From a bacterium (GTDB taxonomy: Bacteria; Armatimonadota; Chthonomonadetes; Chthonomonadales; JAMCWF01), in the NCBI GenBank assembly GCA_021842405.1, contig JAKBZR010000030.1:1-34578 (forward strand): 34,578 bases of DNA. Reading direction: 5' to 3'. The notes beneath the pieces were generated by a model, which did no database searches, had not been told where the DNA came from, and worked only from the letters and a program-made list of their open reading frames with translations. A program made the translations under genes and the position numbers. Within the stretch, counting starts at the first letter, position 1. Every line of letters starts with the position of its first letter. Shown here piece after piece: positions 9,401 to 16,132 of this stretch.

Positions 9401-9959
9401 ACCCAACCGATTGCAATAGGGCGACATCGGACGCGGTCGCCATTCCGCTGTCCAGGCGAATCGCCGACGTCTGGACAGCTACCGGAAATTTGCGCAAATC
9501 GAGGTTGGGCGGAAGTTGCATCATTGCCGCCTGCTGAGGGGTGATCGGCGCATTTGCCGCCGTACCCGGCGCCGCTTGCAACTGGCTGAATGGAGCGGGA
9601 GCATACATTTCTTGCAGCGCCCGGCGGCGTGCGTCAATCAACTCCCGCGCGGGCTGGAAAAACGAATCCCCGAAAACCTTTAACTTAAGCGGAGTAGCCA
9701 GCGAATGTTTCTGGGCTTGCGGCACTACCTGTGAGCGGTAATCGGTAAACGGCTTAGGCTGGGGGAGGATGCCGCCGGTCGGTGAAGCTGGCTGCACGAT
9801 ATCACCAAACGGATTTTGTGGCGGAGACGGTGCTCCGCTTGATTGGGCCGAGGCTGGATACATCCCAGCCTCGAGCATCAATAACAACAAGGTGAGCCCT
9901 ATTGCGCCGCGCTTTATTGAACATAAGGATGAAATGGTCTTTTTGATGCATTCACGCAT
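6468..9959 (-). CDS. SLBB-domain polysaccharide export protein (Wza-like, extra long)
   Basis: About 1163 residues from the ATG at 9959; a TTG at 9986 would add nine. A signal peptide is visible: KKTISSLCSIKRG, then a Leu-rich core, then PASAQS. Next come an N-terminal region with a tandem duplication of about 53 residues and a Pro/Tyr/Gln-rich linker at about 258-330 (numbered from the TTG). A Poly_export domain follows at about 356-433 (YQLSGGDVLTIRYW). I count seven SLBB-type repeats, including VIVSGESYAPGTY, VSISGEVRNPGIY, VTVQGAVELPGEY, VTINGAIQRPGDY, VSIKGQVLMPGNY and VTVDGAVKHPGPV. Wza has only two or three, so this is an elongated exporter expected to span periplasm and outer membrane. 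The end carries a hydrophobic segment (ALIYAIVSRVLNL). It is the first gene of the operon. Confidence 0.93.
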   Translation of the reverse strand: MRECIKKTISSLCSIKRGAIGLTLLLLMLEAGMYPASAQSSGAPSPPQNPFGDIVQPASPTGGILPQPKPFTDYRSQVVPQAQKHSLATPLKLKVFGDSFFQPARELIDARRRALQEMYAPAPFSQLQAAPGTAANAPITPQQAAMMQLPPNLDLRKFPVAVQTSAIRLDSGMATASDVALLQSVGLLPLSGSSTAPLTPAELATYKIPANLDLRLYPPNVPNAVERVKSSKATFEDIATLRAAGILPTPNLNATSGTVAAPSVPVVSPNQYSQVPDQTPYPAQPYGNPTPGATGLPYLSGSPSYPFTSPYSPPSNQYGASSGENLNAYRMVVDPLAMLYQNVAASAPSNYQLSGGDVLTIRYWSPMMQMHSQTVTVDQEGGITLDGVGRIVVRGQSLSQAQMVIQDEVRRVYRDAQVSVTLKDLRTMPVIVSGESYAPGTYQVPAVVTAMDLLYATGGPSPNGSYRDIEVRRNGKVIDNIDFYKFLITGAKINDIVLQPGDVLYIPPRGTQVSISGEVRNPGIYELKPGETLADALQYAGGIKPSGVAQQVQITTVNPGQSRIIKDVDANNPVLAAKTPLYDGDRVDVFSVRSVITNKVTVQGAVELPGEYAYHPGMKVSDLLMLARGLRDEAYTARADLYRYRSDNTLALIPIDLKKALAGDPAADVELKPWDSLKVYARDQVSWIGSRTVTINGAIQRPGDYYLAHDMHLKDLLLEAGGPTPDAYTHRAVLLHQTGTGEFSYDYVDLDPIVAGNEDGPVLKDNDTLIVYSANQAAFVPQHEVSIKGQVLMPGNYPRGIGMHLSDLIKLAGGFLPNVATEVYIGHARENTNTKPVKIQLIGGAAGPSLPLGDDPVLRDGDVVTVQGQGNYQPKPFVVTVDGAVKHPGPVILTGRLTRLSDAIQEAGGLRSDAFPQGASFHRKSQYLTTADQEKMASIVNQLNAIINEADYHREQAQADVERIKAIGKAAQPQLPIPISGLGVTPAAGTTNSGIAAGAQQLYATQLVTPARPLTAADLAPNGNVTINLEKALKDPKSSADILLKDGDSIDVPEIPSTVQVVGAIGVNQAVPYKKGQGVQYYVNHCGGFSPDAAKSRIEVVRLGGGMFLQKHAGKIQPGDMIVVPTKVMAARLTSSTSQIDSIIRTLTSSALIYAIVSRVLNL

Positions 9960-10068
9960 TCTGAATGGTGGTACTCCCTCTGACAATACCGGACGTAACT
10001 TAGTTGGTAACCGCAGAAGATGTTCGCCGAACCGTCAAACTCAGTTCTGGCAGTCTACTAATGGGGTC

Positions 10069-10098
10069 AGTATAACCTTAATCGGTTGTGACTGTCAA
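10069..10098 (-). promoter_or_regulatory. Sigma70-like promoter of the exopolysaccharide operon
   Basis: On the minus strand TTGACA (10098-10093) is followed after 18 bases by TATACT (10074-10069). This is six of six and five of six consensus bases. Transcription would start near 10062 and leave a leader of roughly 100 bases before the export gene start at 9959. No other gene in this direction lies between. Confidence 0.65.
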
Positions 10099-10120
10099 CC
10101 GGAAGAATGAGTTCAAGTTT

Positions 10121-10150
10121 GCGGGAATGATTTTCGTTCGACCCCACCCC
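10121..10150. repeat. Dispersed repeat end, degenerate copy
   Basis: The stretch GCGGGAATGATTTTCGTTCG followed by ACCCCACCCC recurs with one substitution and one extra C at 26334-26363, where it runs directly into the full GC-rich hairpin element. Here only the edge of the element remains, upstream of the exopolysaccharide promoter. It marks an old insertion of the same repeat family. Confidence 0.6.
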
Positions 10151-10253
10151 GAGTCTGGGAGAAGAAGGGAGGTCTTGGGAGCGCGTTAGGCCGACCCCCA
10201 TCCCGCCCAAATTGCCCACAGAACTGAACTCTTACCTCTTTCCCTATGCGTTA

Positions 10254-13151
10254 TTACATTGCCGGGTTAATAGGATAGGGTAAATGAGCCTCGATTCGGG
10301 CGAGCGCTCCCTTTCCTAAATGGAAGCCGAGTGGATCGCTCACGCCGACCGCCTGCGCACCCTCAGTCGAAATTTTGGTGAATTGGCTGGCTTCGACGGG
10401 CAAGCGGAGATCGGCTGAAACCGCGGTCGGCAACTGAACCTCGATGGAAAATGAATCAGCTTGCAAATGCCATTCCACCGATATTTCACCGTGCGGCGTT
10501 GGAACGCGGCCGCGCGTCCAATCCAGGCCGGCCGGCACCGGTTCAATCAACGCCCGTTTGAAACCCGGCTCGATCGGTGATACCCCTAACTGGTATCGGC
10601 TTAAGAAATAGGTGGGGCCGGCGCTCCAGGCGTGGCAGTGGCTGCGGGTGAAACGACCGTGCGCCTCAAATCCCGGAAAAACCTCCCAGCAGGTGGTGGC
10701 GTCTTGATCCAGCATAAACCCCCAGTGATGCCGGATCATATCGAGGATGCGCCGGTATTCACCCAGCCGAGCCAGCACCTCAAAGGTGAAGAACATAAAG
10801 AAAGGACTGCCGACTCTCACGATGCCCTCCGGTGCATCGGTCAGTAACTGCTTGATTCTGGCCTCACGCTCAGGTGGTGCGCAATTCGCTAAATAGATTA
10901 CGGTGTTGGTGCCCTGGCTAAACACGGTGCTGAGCGTGCCGTCGGCATGGATGCTGTCTCGATAAGCGCCCCGCTCCTCATCCCAAAAGTGGCGGTTGAG
11001 CGCGGCCGTCAGCGCTTGTTGGGCGCCTTCAATGGCCGGTATGTCCTCCGATTTGCCCAACACCTTGGCCAGCCGCGCCTGCCTTTCCAGCGCGATGATG
11101 AACCAGGCCTGAAGATGGGCGCAGGTGGCGTCTCGAGGGGTATCAATCGGCGCCCAATCCAGCAGGTTCCAAGATTCCAGCTTGAAAAGGCCCCGCTCAT
11201 CCCGCTGCTTGAGGCAGTAGGCGTTTTGCTTCGCAATGGCGGGATATACCTCTTCCACAAACTGACGGTCGCCCGTGATCTGGTAGTACTCTTCACACGC
11301 CATCTCCCAAAGGAAGCAAAAGGTGCTGAGGATATCCTCCCAGGCGGATGGGACCTGCGATTCGATCACCGGCGATCGCCGCATGGATTCGGCAGCCAAC
11401 AGGAGGCACCGCCGCGAAAGCGGATACTCGCCGAAGGTATAGTGGTTCGCCGCTCCTTCGTTACGGGAATCGCCTAGCCAGAAGGTCTGCTCATAGGTTG
11501 GGCAATCCACGTAGGTGTCCTCGCTGCAGAGACGGGTCGTCCATTGTCCCATTTTCCAGATTTGATTGAGACGAGGATCGTTGCAGGTGAACGCGCCGCG
11601 CTCAACCACCGGGTAGGTATTGACCACCGTGCGCAGGTTGCGGATACGGAGGGGAGCGGTTAAATGCCTCACCGTGAGAACCAAATAGCGGCATCCCCGG
11701 CGGACGAACGAGCGGAACGTCTGGCGGCCGGCACGGGTGATGTAGCGCATCTCGATATTGGCGCTCCAGGCAAAATCAATGACCCCTTCCTGGATCGATT
11801 CAAATCCGACGATGTCTATGACGGCATTGGCCGGCCCCTCCACCTCAAACTCCCAGTATCCAACCGTCATCTTTTCGAACTCGAGCAGAATCTCGGTATC
11901 TCCGGATGGGTTCGGCGCAATTTCCACTGCGTTCTCGCTTGGGCTGCAAAGCGCGGCGAACGGCCTGGTTTCCAGCGGTGCAACCTCCCTTGCATAGGCA
12001 ACCCGCGCGAAAACGTGGTCGCGATAGATATCCCTCTCCTCAACCGGCTTTTGGAAAGCGAGGCAGGGTTTTAGATCGTTGGCGGTGCGGGCATTCCAAA
12101 CTAACTGGAAAACGGAATCCTCCGGGTTGTGAAATGGACCATAGATGACAAATGGATGTTTACCGCTGGCCGGCATGCCGATCTCCAACACCGGATCCGA
12201 TTCCACGATAAGCGCAAAGCCCCATTCATGGAGGTGACCGGTAAAATCCATCAAGATCAGGTTTTCACCGGCTGAGAGCCGGCCATGAAAAGTATAAGAG
12301 CGCAATCGCTCGGTCCAAATGGTCTCTTCGCGCGACAAATCTTGGCCGTTGATGCGGATTCTGACCGGCAGATGGGGCCACATCGTGTGGAAGGTTACCG
12401 GCGTTTCGTGCTCAACGTGGACCGTGGTCGCAACGATGCCGCAGATCGGCTTTGGGTTTGCTTCAAGGTAGCCTGGCAGCAAGTACCGGCGCAGATCCAG
12501 CCCCCAAACTTGCTCGGGCGCGCGAACGGTTCTGGCGCGCAGCACGTTGACAGGCGACATCAGCTCCTGAGTTAAAAAGGGGATATCGCGAGGTTGCAGG
12601 CTTGTCCAGGGCTCACAACCGACCGGCCCCACCTCAACCGCCCTTTTCCATCCGCCATCATCAAATCCAGCCGACTGCCAGCCGGATTCCTCCTTGGTGG
12701 CATCGTAATGCTCGACGAAAGCTTGTTGGCAGGAGATGCGGGCGGTGCGACGCTCGTGGGCCGTCATTTCGTTCAACCGCCAGGTGGCGTCGGTTTTGAC
12801 CAGCACCTGCCCATCCGCTTTAAGCTGCGCCAAAAGTCCTGCCGGCGTCGGCAACGATTGAAACGTGCCGACACCGGTGTGTTGCACCAGTACGGCGATC
12901 ACATTTTCGCCGGACCGCAATCGCCCCCGCAAGTCGTAGCTGTCATAGCGGTAGGCAAACGGCCACCCTCTCACCGGCCCCTCGCCCAATCGCTCCCCGT
13001 TTACCCAGAGCACGTAGCGGGTGTCGGCGCTGATATGCAGGGACGCATCCGACGGCATTTGATCGAGGTGAAAGGCTTTGCGGGCGCAAAGCCAGTAGTT
13101 CCAGGGGTTGGGATCACCGCCATCCCATATCCAACGCGCTTTCCAATCCAT
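10254..13151 (-). CDS. GH78 alpha-L-rhamnosidase-like glycoside hydrolase
   Basis: 965 residues with the multi-domain layout of GH78. The N-terminal beta-sandwich domains begin WKARWIWDGGD and include LHISADTRYVLWVNGERLGEGP and the family stretch YDLRGRLRSGENVIAVLVQH. An (alpha/alpha)6 catalytic domain starts around residue 520 (FTCNDPRLNQIWKMGQWTTR). The predicted general acid lies in DCPTYEQTFWLGDSRNE and the base in ATTCWEVFPG, matching the conserved Glu positions of bacterial rhamnosidases. The Rha78-type C-terminal beta domain follows (PIEPGFKRALIEPVPAGLDW). No signal peptide is seen, so it probably acts in the cytosol on imported rhamnosides. The ATG at 13151 has an AGGA nine to ten bases upstream. 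The exact substrate is not certain, because GH78 also holds other activities. Confidence 0.92.
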   Translation of the reverse strand: MDWKARWIWDGGDPNPWNYWLCARKAFHLDQMPSDASLHISADTRYVLWVNGERLGEGPVRGWPFAYRYDSYDLRGRLRSGENVIAVLVQHTGVGTFQSLPTPAGLLAQLKADGQVLVKTDATWRLNEMTAHERRTARISCQQAFVEHYDATKEESGWQSAGFDDGGWKRAVEVGPVGCEPWTSLQPRDIPFLTQELMSPVNVLRARTVRAPEQVWGLDLRRYLLPGYLEANPKPICGIVATTVHVEHETPVTFHTMWPHLPVRIRINGQDLSREETIWTERLRSYTFHGRLSAGENLILMDFTGHLHEWGFALIVESDPVLEIGMPASGKHPFVIYGPFHNPEDSVFQLVWNARTANDLKPCLAFQKPVEERDIYRDHVFARVAYAREVAPLETRPFAALCSPSENAVEIAPNPSGDTEILLEFEKMTVGYWEFEVEGPANAVIDIVGFESIQEGVIDFAWSANIEMRYITRAGRQTFRSFVRRGCRYLVLTVRHLTAPLRIRNLRTVVNTYPVVERGAFTCNDPRLNQIWKMGQWTTRLCSEDTYVDCPTYEQTFWLGDSRNEGAANHYTFGEYPLSRRCLLLAAESMRRSPVIESQVPSAWEDILSTFCFLWEMACEEYYQITGDRQFVEEVYPAIAKQNAYCLKQRDERGLFKLESWNLLDWAPIDTPRDATCAHLQAWFIIALERQARLAKVLGKSEDIPAIEGAQQALTAALNRHFWDEERGAYRDSIHADGTLSTVFSQGTNTVIYLANCAPPEREARIKQLLTDAPEGIVRVGSPFFMFFTFEVLARLGEYRRILDMIRHHWGFMLDQDATTCWEVFPGFEAHGRFTRSHCHAWSAGPTYFLSRYQLGVSPIEPGFKRALIEPVPAGLDWTRGRVPTPHGEISVEWHLQADSFSIEVQLPTAVSADLRLPVEASQFTKISTEGAQAVGVSDPLGFHLGKGALARIEAHLPYPINPAM

Positions 13152-13274
13152 CTCAGTAAATCCTTCTCAGTTGAAAAATCCGTTAACATCCACCGAGCCG
13201 CGATACCGGGGCCGATGTGCGAAGCCCGGAATCCAGTCGAGTATCTATCCGAAAATTCGAACCCCTCGCCGTCT

Positions 13275-13364
13275 TGTCATTGCGAGCGACCGTAGGGAGC
13301 GAAGCAATCCCTTTCGATGAGAGGAGATTGCTTCGTCGCCGCTTCGCGGCTCCTCGCAATGACA
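13275..13364. repeat. Dispersed palindromic repeat with nested inverted repeats
   Basis: Outer arms TGTCATTGCGAG (13275-13286) and CTCGCAATGACA (13353-13364) are a perfect 12-base inverted repeat. Inner arms GAAGCAATC (13301-13309) and GATTGCTTC (13326-13334) nest inside. This TCATTGCGAG/GAAGCAATC pattern is a repeat type found between genes in many bacterial genomes. There is no coding capacity, and a MITE-like origin is likely. Confidence 0.85.
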
Positions 13365-13403
13365 GCAGAACGTCAGAATATAAACATGCCGGTAGGCAGG
13401 GCT

Positions 13404-13449
13404 GGATTCCCGCCATCCACTCCACTGGAGTGGAGCCATGCGGGAATGA
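13404..13449. repeat. Second hairpin repeat (ATTCCCGC / GCGGGAAT)
   Basis: ATTCCCGC (13406-13413) pairs with GCGGGAAT (13440-13447), and the inner CTCCACT (13420-13426) pairs with AGTGGAG (13429-13435). It lies 40 bases after the first repeat, and this pairing of elements looks like a composite intergenic mosaic. Confidence 0.75.
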
Positions 13450-13713
13450 CGACACGGTGGGCTCCAGCGATTTTTCAATAGCCTCTTATGCGAATTTTTT
13501 CAACCGCCCTTTCCAAGTCACAAGTTTTTGGGATGATTGAACATCAGACGGCCTTTTTCCTACTTCTTTGGTAAAACAAATTTAATCTTTGTATCCAGTT
13601 GGTAAAGGAATTTCGAATGCCGGCGGTGAAACACCAGCCTGAAAGCTCGCGCACTCAAAGAACGTCTTCTCTCGGAATCACACCGGTTTAACCTTTACGT
13701 TCATGGCAAGGTA

Positions 13714-13741
13714 TTGACAGGGGCACAACTTTGCGCAGAAT
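13714..13741 (+). promoter_or_regulatory. Possible promoter for the DUF6785-type gene
   Basis: TTGACA at 13714-13719 is followed after 16 bases by CAGAAT at 13736-13741 (four of six matches). A transcript from near 13748 would reach the ATG at 13824 after about 75 bases. The -10 is weak, so this is tentative. Confidence 0.35.
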
Positions 13742-13823
13742 CATCGTTCCGCTGCCGCGCCGCGAGAAGCGGAATGGAGAGCCAACCCCGTATGAAAACT
13801 GATTGACGGATGAGGATGTATGT

Positions 13824-15836
13824 ATGGCGATAGAATCGGGTGAACCTAAAGTGAACGATACGACGGTGTCGAGCACGTCCCGTCCAATCGCCACTCGGTT
13901 TGCCAGCGCCGTCACCTGGCGATCACTGTTGATCTCTTTCATATTGATGCCGATAAACTCCTACTGGATCGTTCAGATGGAGGTGATTCGTTACTCCGCT
14001 CACCCGACCACCATCGCGCTGCTGTTTAACGTCATTTTCATACTTTTTATTCTCACCCTCATCAATCGGTTGGTTGCCCGCTACTGGCCACGCGCCAGTT
14101 TGAGCCGAGCGGAGCTGCTCTTCATCTACTCCGCCCTGGCGATTAACTCAGTGCTCACCGGTCACGACAGCCTCGAAGTGCTGGTGCCGATGTTGGTCTG
14201 GCCATTCCGTTATGCGGATACCAGCAATAATTGGAACGGGTTGTTCGGTAAGTACCTGCCGAAATCCATTATGGTGAGCAGCCGCCGCGTCTACCATGGC
14301 TATTTTTCCGGGAACAGCACCCTGTATACCTACAATCACCTGATCGGCTGGCTAATCCCGGCGTTTGCCTGGGTCGCCTTCATCGTGGTGCTCTTCTTCT
14401 TGATGCTTTGCATCAACTCCATTTTACGAAAGCAGTGGACCGATAACGAGCGCCTCAGCTACCCAATCATCCAGCTCCCGCTGGAGATCACCTCCAATAA
14501 CGCCTTTGACCGGAAGAACGGCCTCTTTTTCAATCGTCTGTTTTGGGCTGGGTTTGCGATCGCCTTTACGATTGATCTGATTAACAGCCTCAACGTCTAC
14601 TACCCCAGCGTGCCCACCATATTGACGCCGGGCCGCGGGCAAAGCTTCATTGACATCAGCCAGTACGTCACCCAAAAGCCCTGGTACGCCATCGGGTGGA
14701 CGCCCGTCGCCTACTACCCGTTCATCGTCGGCTTTGGGATGCTGATGCCGCTCGATTTCCTGTTTTCCTGCTGGTTTTTCTTCATCTTTTGGAAGCTGGA
14801 GAGCGTGCTGGTGGTCGGTATGGGCTGGGACAGCGATCCTCGATTTCCCTATCAGAACGAGCAGATTTTCGGCGCCTACCTGGGTATCGCGATCTATTCG
14901 CTTTGGTTAAACCGCAACTATTTCCAGCAAGTACTTAAAACCGCGCTGGGCCGTCCCGGCGGGATTGATGATAAGGATGAGCCGATCCGTTACCGTTGGG
15001 CATTCATCGGCGTGCTGGTCTGCAGCTACGCGGTCATCTGGTTTTTCCGATGGCTTGGGATGGTCTGGTGGGTGGCAATTGTGTTCCTGGCGCTCTATTT
15101 GGGACTCGGCATCGCCTTTACGCGACTGAGAGCGGAGACCGGTTCGCTGATCAACGATATGGAGATGACCGGCCCCGATTTCATATTGACCGAAACGATG
15201 GGGGCTCGCAACTTCAACGCGCCCACCCTGACCGCTTTTTCTATCTGCTACTGGTTTAATCGCGCCTATCGCTGCCAACCGATGCCGCATCAGCTCGAAG
15301 CGTTCAAGCTGGCGGAGCAGTCGCACAGCGAGTATCGCCGCTGGTTTTGGGGATTAACGGCGGCAGCCGCGGTGGGTGCGTTGGCCGGCTTTTGGGCGTG
15401 CGTTCATCTGATGTACGTTTACGGCGCCTCCGCCAAAGCCTCTTTTGCCGAGACCGCTTTCGGCTCGGAGGCTTACAACCGGCTGGCCGGCTGGCTCCAA
15501 TCCCCCCATCTGGGCAACTTCAGCGCCCTGATGGCGATATGCTTCGGAATTTTTGTGACCTTCATGCTGGAATTCATCCGCATCCGATTTCCTGGTTGTC
15601 CGCTGCATCCGATGGCCTTCGCCGTTACCTACAGCTTTGAGATCAACCTGGTCTGGCTGCCCCTTTTCCTCGCCTGGCTCCTGAAAACTTTAATCCTACG
15701 CTACAGCGGCCGGCAGGGATTTCAGAAATACCTGCCCTTCTTTTTCGGGCTGATTTTAGGTGAATTTGTGCTCGGCAGCTTCCTTAACATCTACGGAATT
15801 ATCGCACAGGTGCCCACCTACCAGTTCTGGCAGTAG
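13824..15836 (+). CDS. DUF6785/DUF6784-type multipass membrane protein (OPT-like)
   Basis: About 670 residues with a dozen or more hydrophobic segments. It has a long N-terminal half with conserved-looking loops (LLFIYSALAINSVLTGHD, WTDNERLSYPIIQLPLEIT) and a C-terminal half including GIAFTRLRAETGSLIND and GCPLHPMAFAVTYSFE. From memory this matches the paired DUF6785 and DUF6784 families found in Armatimonadota, Planctomycetota and Verrucomicrobiota, distantly resembling oligopeptide transporters. No substrate is known. I chose the ATG at 13824 because GAGGAT stands seven bases upstream; a TTG at 13803 is the longer alternative. It is divergent from the rhamnosidase, so uptake of a plant or microbial glycan product is possible but unproven. 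Confidence 0.8.
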   Translation: MAIESGEPKVNDTTVSSTSRPIATRFASAVTWRSLLISFILMPINSYWIVQMEVIRYSAHPTTIALLFNVIFILFILTLINRLVARYWPRASLSRAELLFIYSALAINSVLTGHDSLEVLVPMLVWPFRYADTSNNWNGLFGKYLPKSIMVSSRRVYHGYFSGNSTLYTYNHLIGWLIPAFAWVAFIVVLFFLMLCINSILRKQWTDNERLSYPIIQLPLEITSNNAFDRKNGLFFNRLFWAGFAIAFTIDLINSLNVYYPSVPTILTPGRGQSFIDISQYVTQKPWYAIGWTPVAYYPFIVGFGMLMPLDFLFSCWFFFIFWKLESVLVVGMGWDSDPRFPYQNEQIFGAYLGIAIYSLWLNRNYFQQVLKTALGRPGGIDDKDEPIRYRWAFIGVLVCSYAVIWFFRWLGMVWWVAIVFLALYLGLGIAFTRLRAETGSLINDMEMTGPDFILTETMGARNFNAPTLTAFSICYWFNRAYRCQPMPHQLEAFKLAEQSHSEYRRWFWGLTAAAAVGALAGFWACVHLMYVYGASAKASFAETAFGSEAYNRLAGWLQSPHLGNFSALMAICFGIFVTFMLEFIRIRFPGCPLHPMAFAVTYSFEINLVWLPLFLAWLLKTLILRYSGRQGFQKYLPFFFGLILGEFVLGSFLNIYGIIAQVPTYQFWQ

Positions 15837-15946
15837 CGGTTCACTTCACCGAAACCGCCGCTTCTATCAGAAAACCGATCTGGCTTATTAACAGGGACGT
15901 CAAATATTAGACATAATCTCCAATTGCACTTAAAGTAATACCTAAG

Positions 15947-15963
15947 ATGAGATTCCATCTCAT
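15947..15963. other. Perfect small hairpin between convergent genes
   Basis: ATGAGAT (15947-15953) and ATCTCAT (15957-15963) form a 7-bp stem with a 3-base loop. It lies in the 296-base space between the convergent DUF6785-type and antiporter genes. No T-run follows on either strand, so a Rho-independent terminator is not supported. I see nothing else in this space. Confidence 0.4.
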
Positions 15964-16132
15964 GTTGATTGAAGGGATCTCCCGATTTTCAGCCGGGTTC
16001 AAAAAATCAACGTTGTTCTCAATAAACCTACTGCCAGGCTTTAAGGTCTTTTGGTGTCGTGTCACACCGGGAGGATGCCTGAGCTCATTAATCATGGTGA
16101 ATACATTATGTCCTGAGTAATAACGGTACTAT

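Larger units (their letters stand above)
13152..13823. other. Non-coding divergent region with dispersed repeats
   Basis: A 672-base stretch between the divergent GH78 and DUF6785-type genes. It holds two dispersed hairpin repeats (13275-13364 and 13404-13449) and a possible promoter for the plus-strand gene at 13714-13741. The short ORFs here run through the repeats on both strands and none shows a family signature, so I see no gene. Confidence 0.7.

Noticed and set aside
12594-13295. 233-codon plus-strand ORF opposite the rhamnosidase
   Set aside because: It is antisense to conserved GH78 coding sequence and shows no domain of its own.
15947-15963. Rho-independent terminator
   Set aside because: A clean stem exists, but no T-run follows on either strand.
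15907-16095. 62-codon minus-strand ORF between convergent genes
   Set aside because: No ribosome binding site of note, no recognisable family and a low-information sequence.
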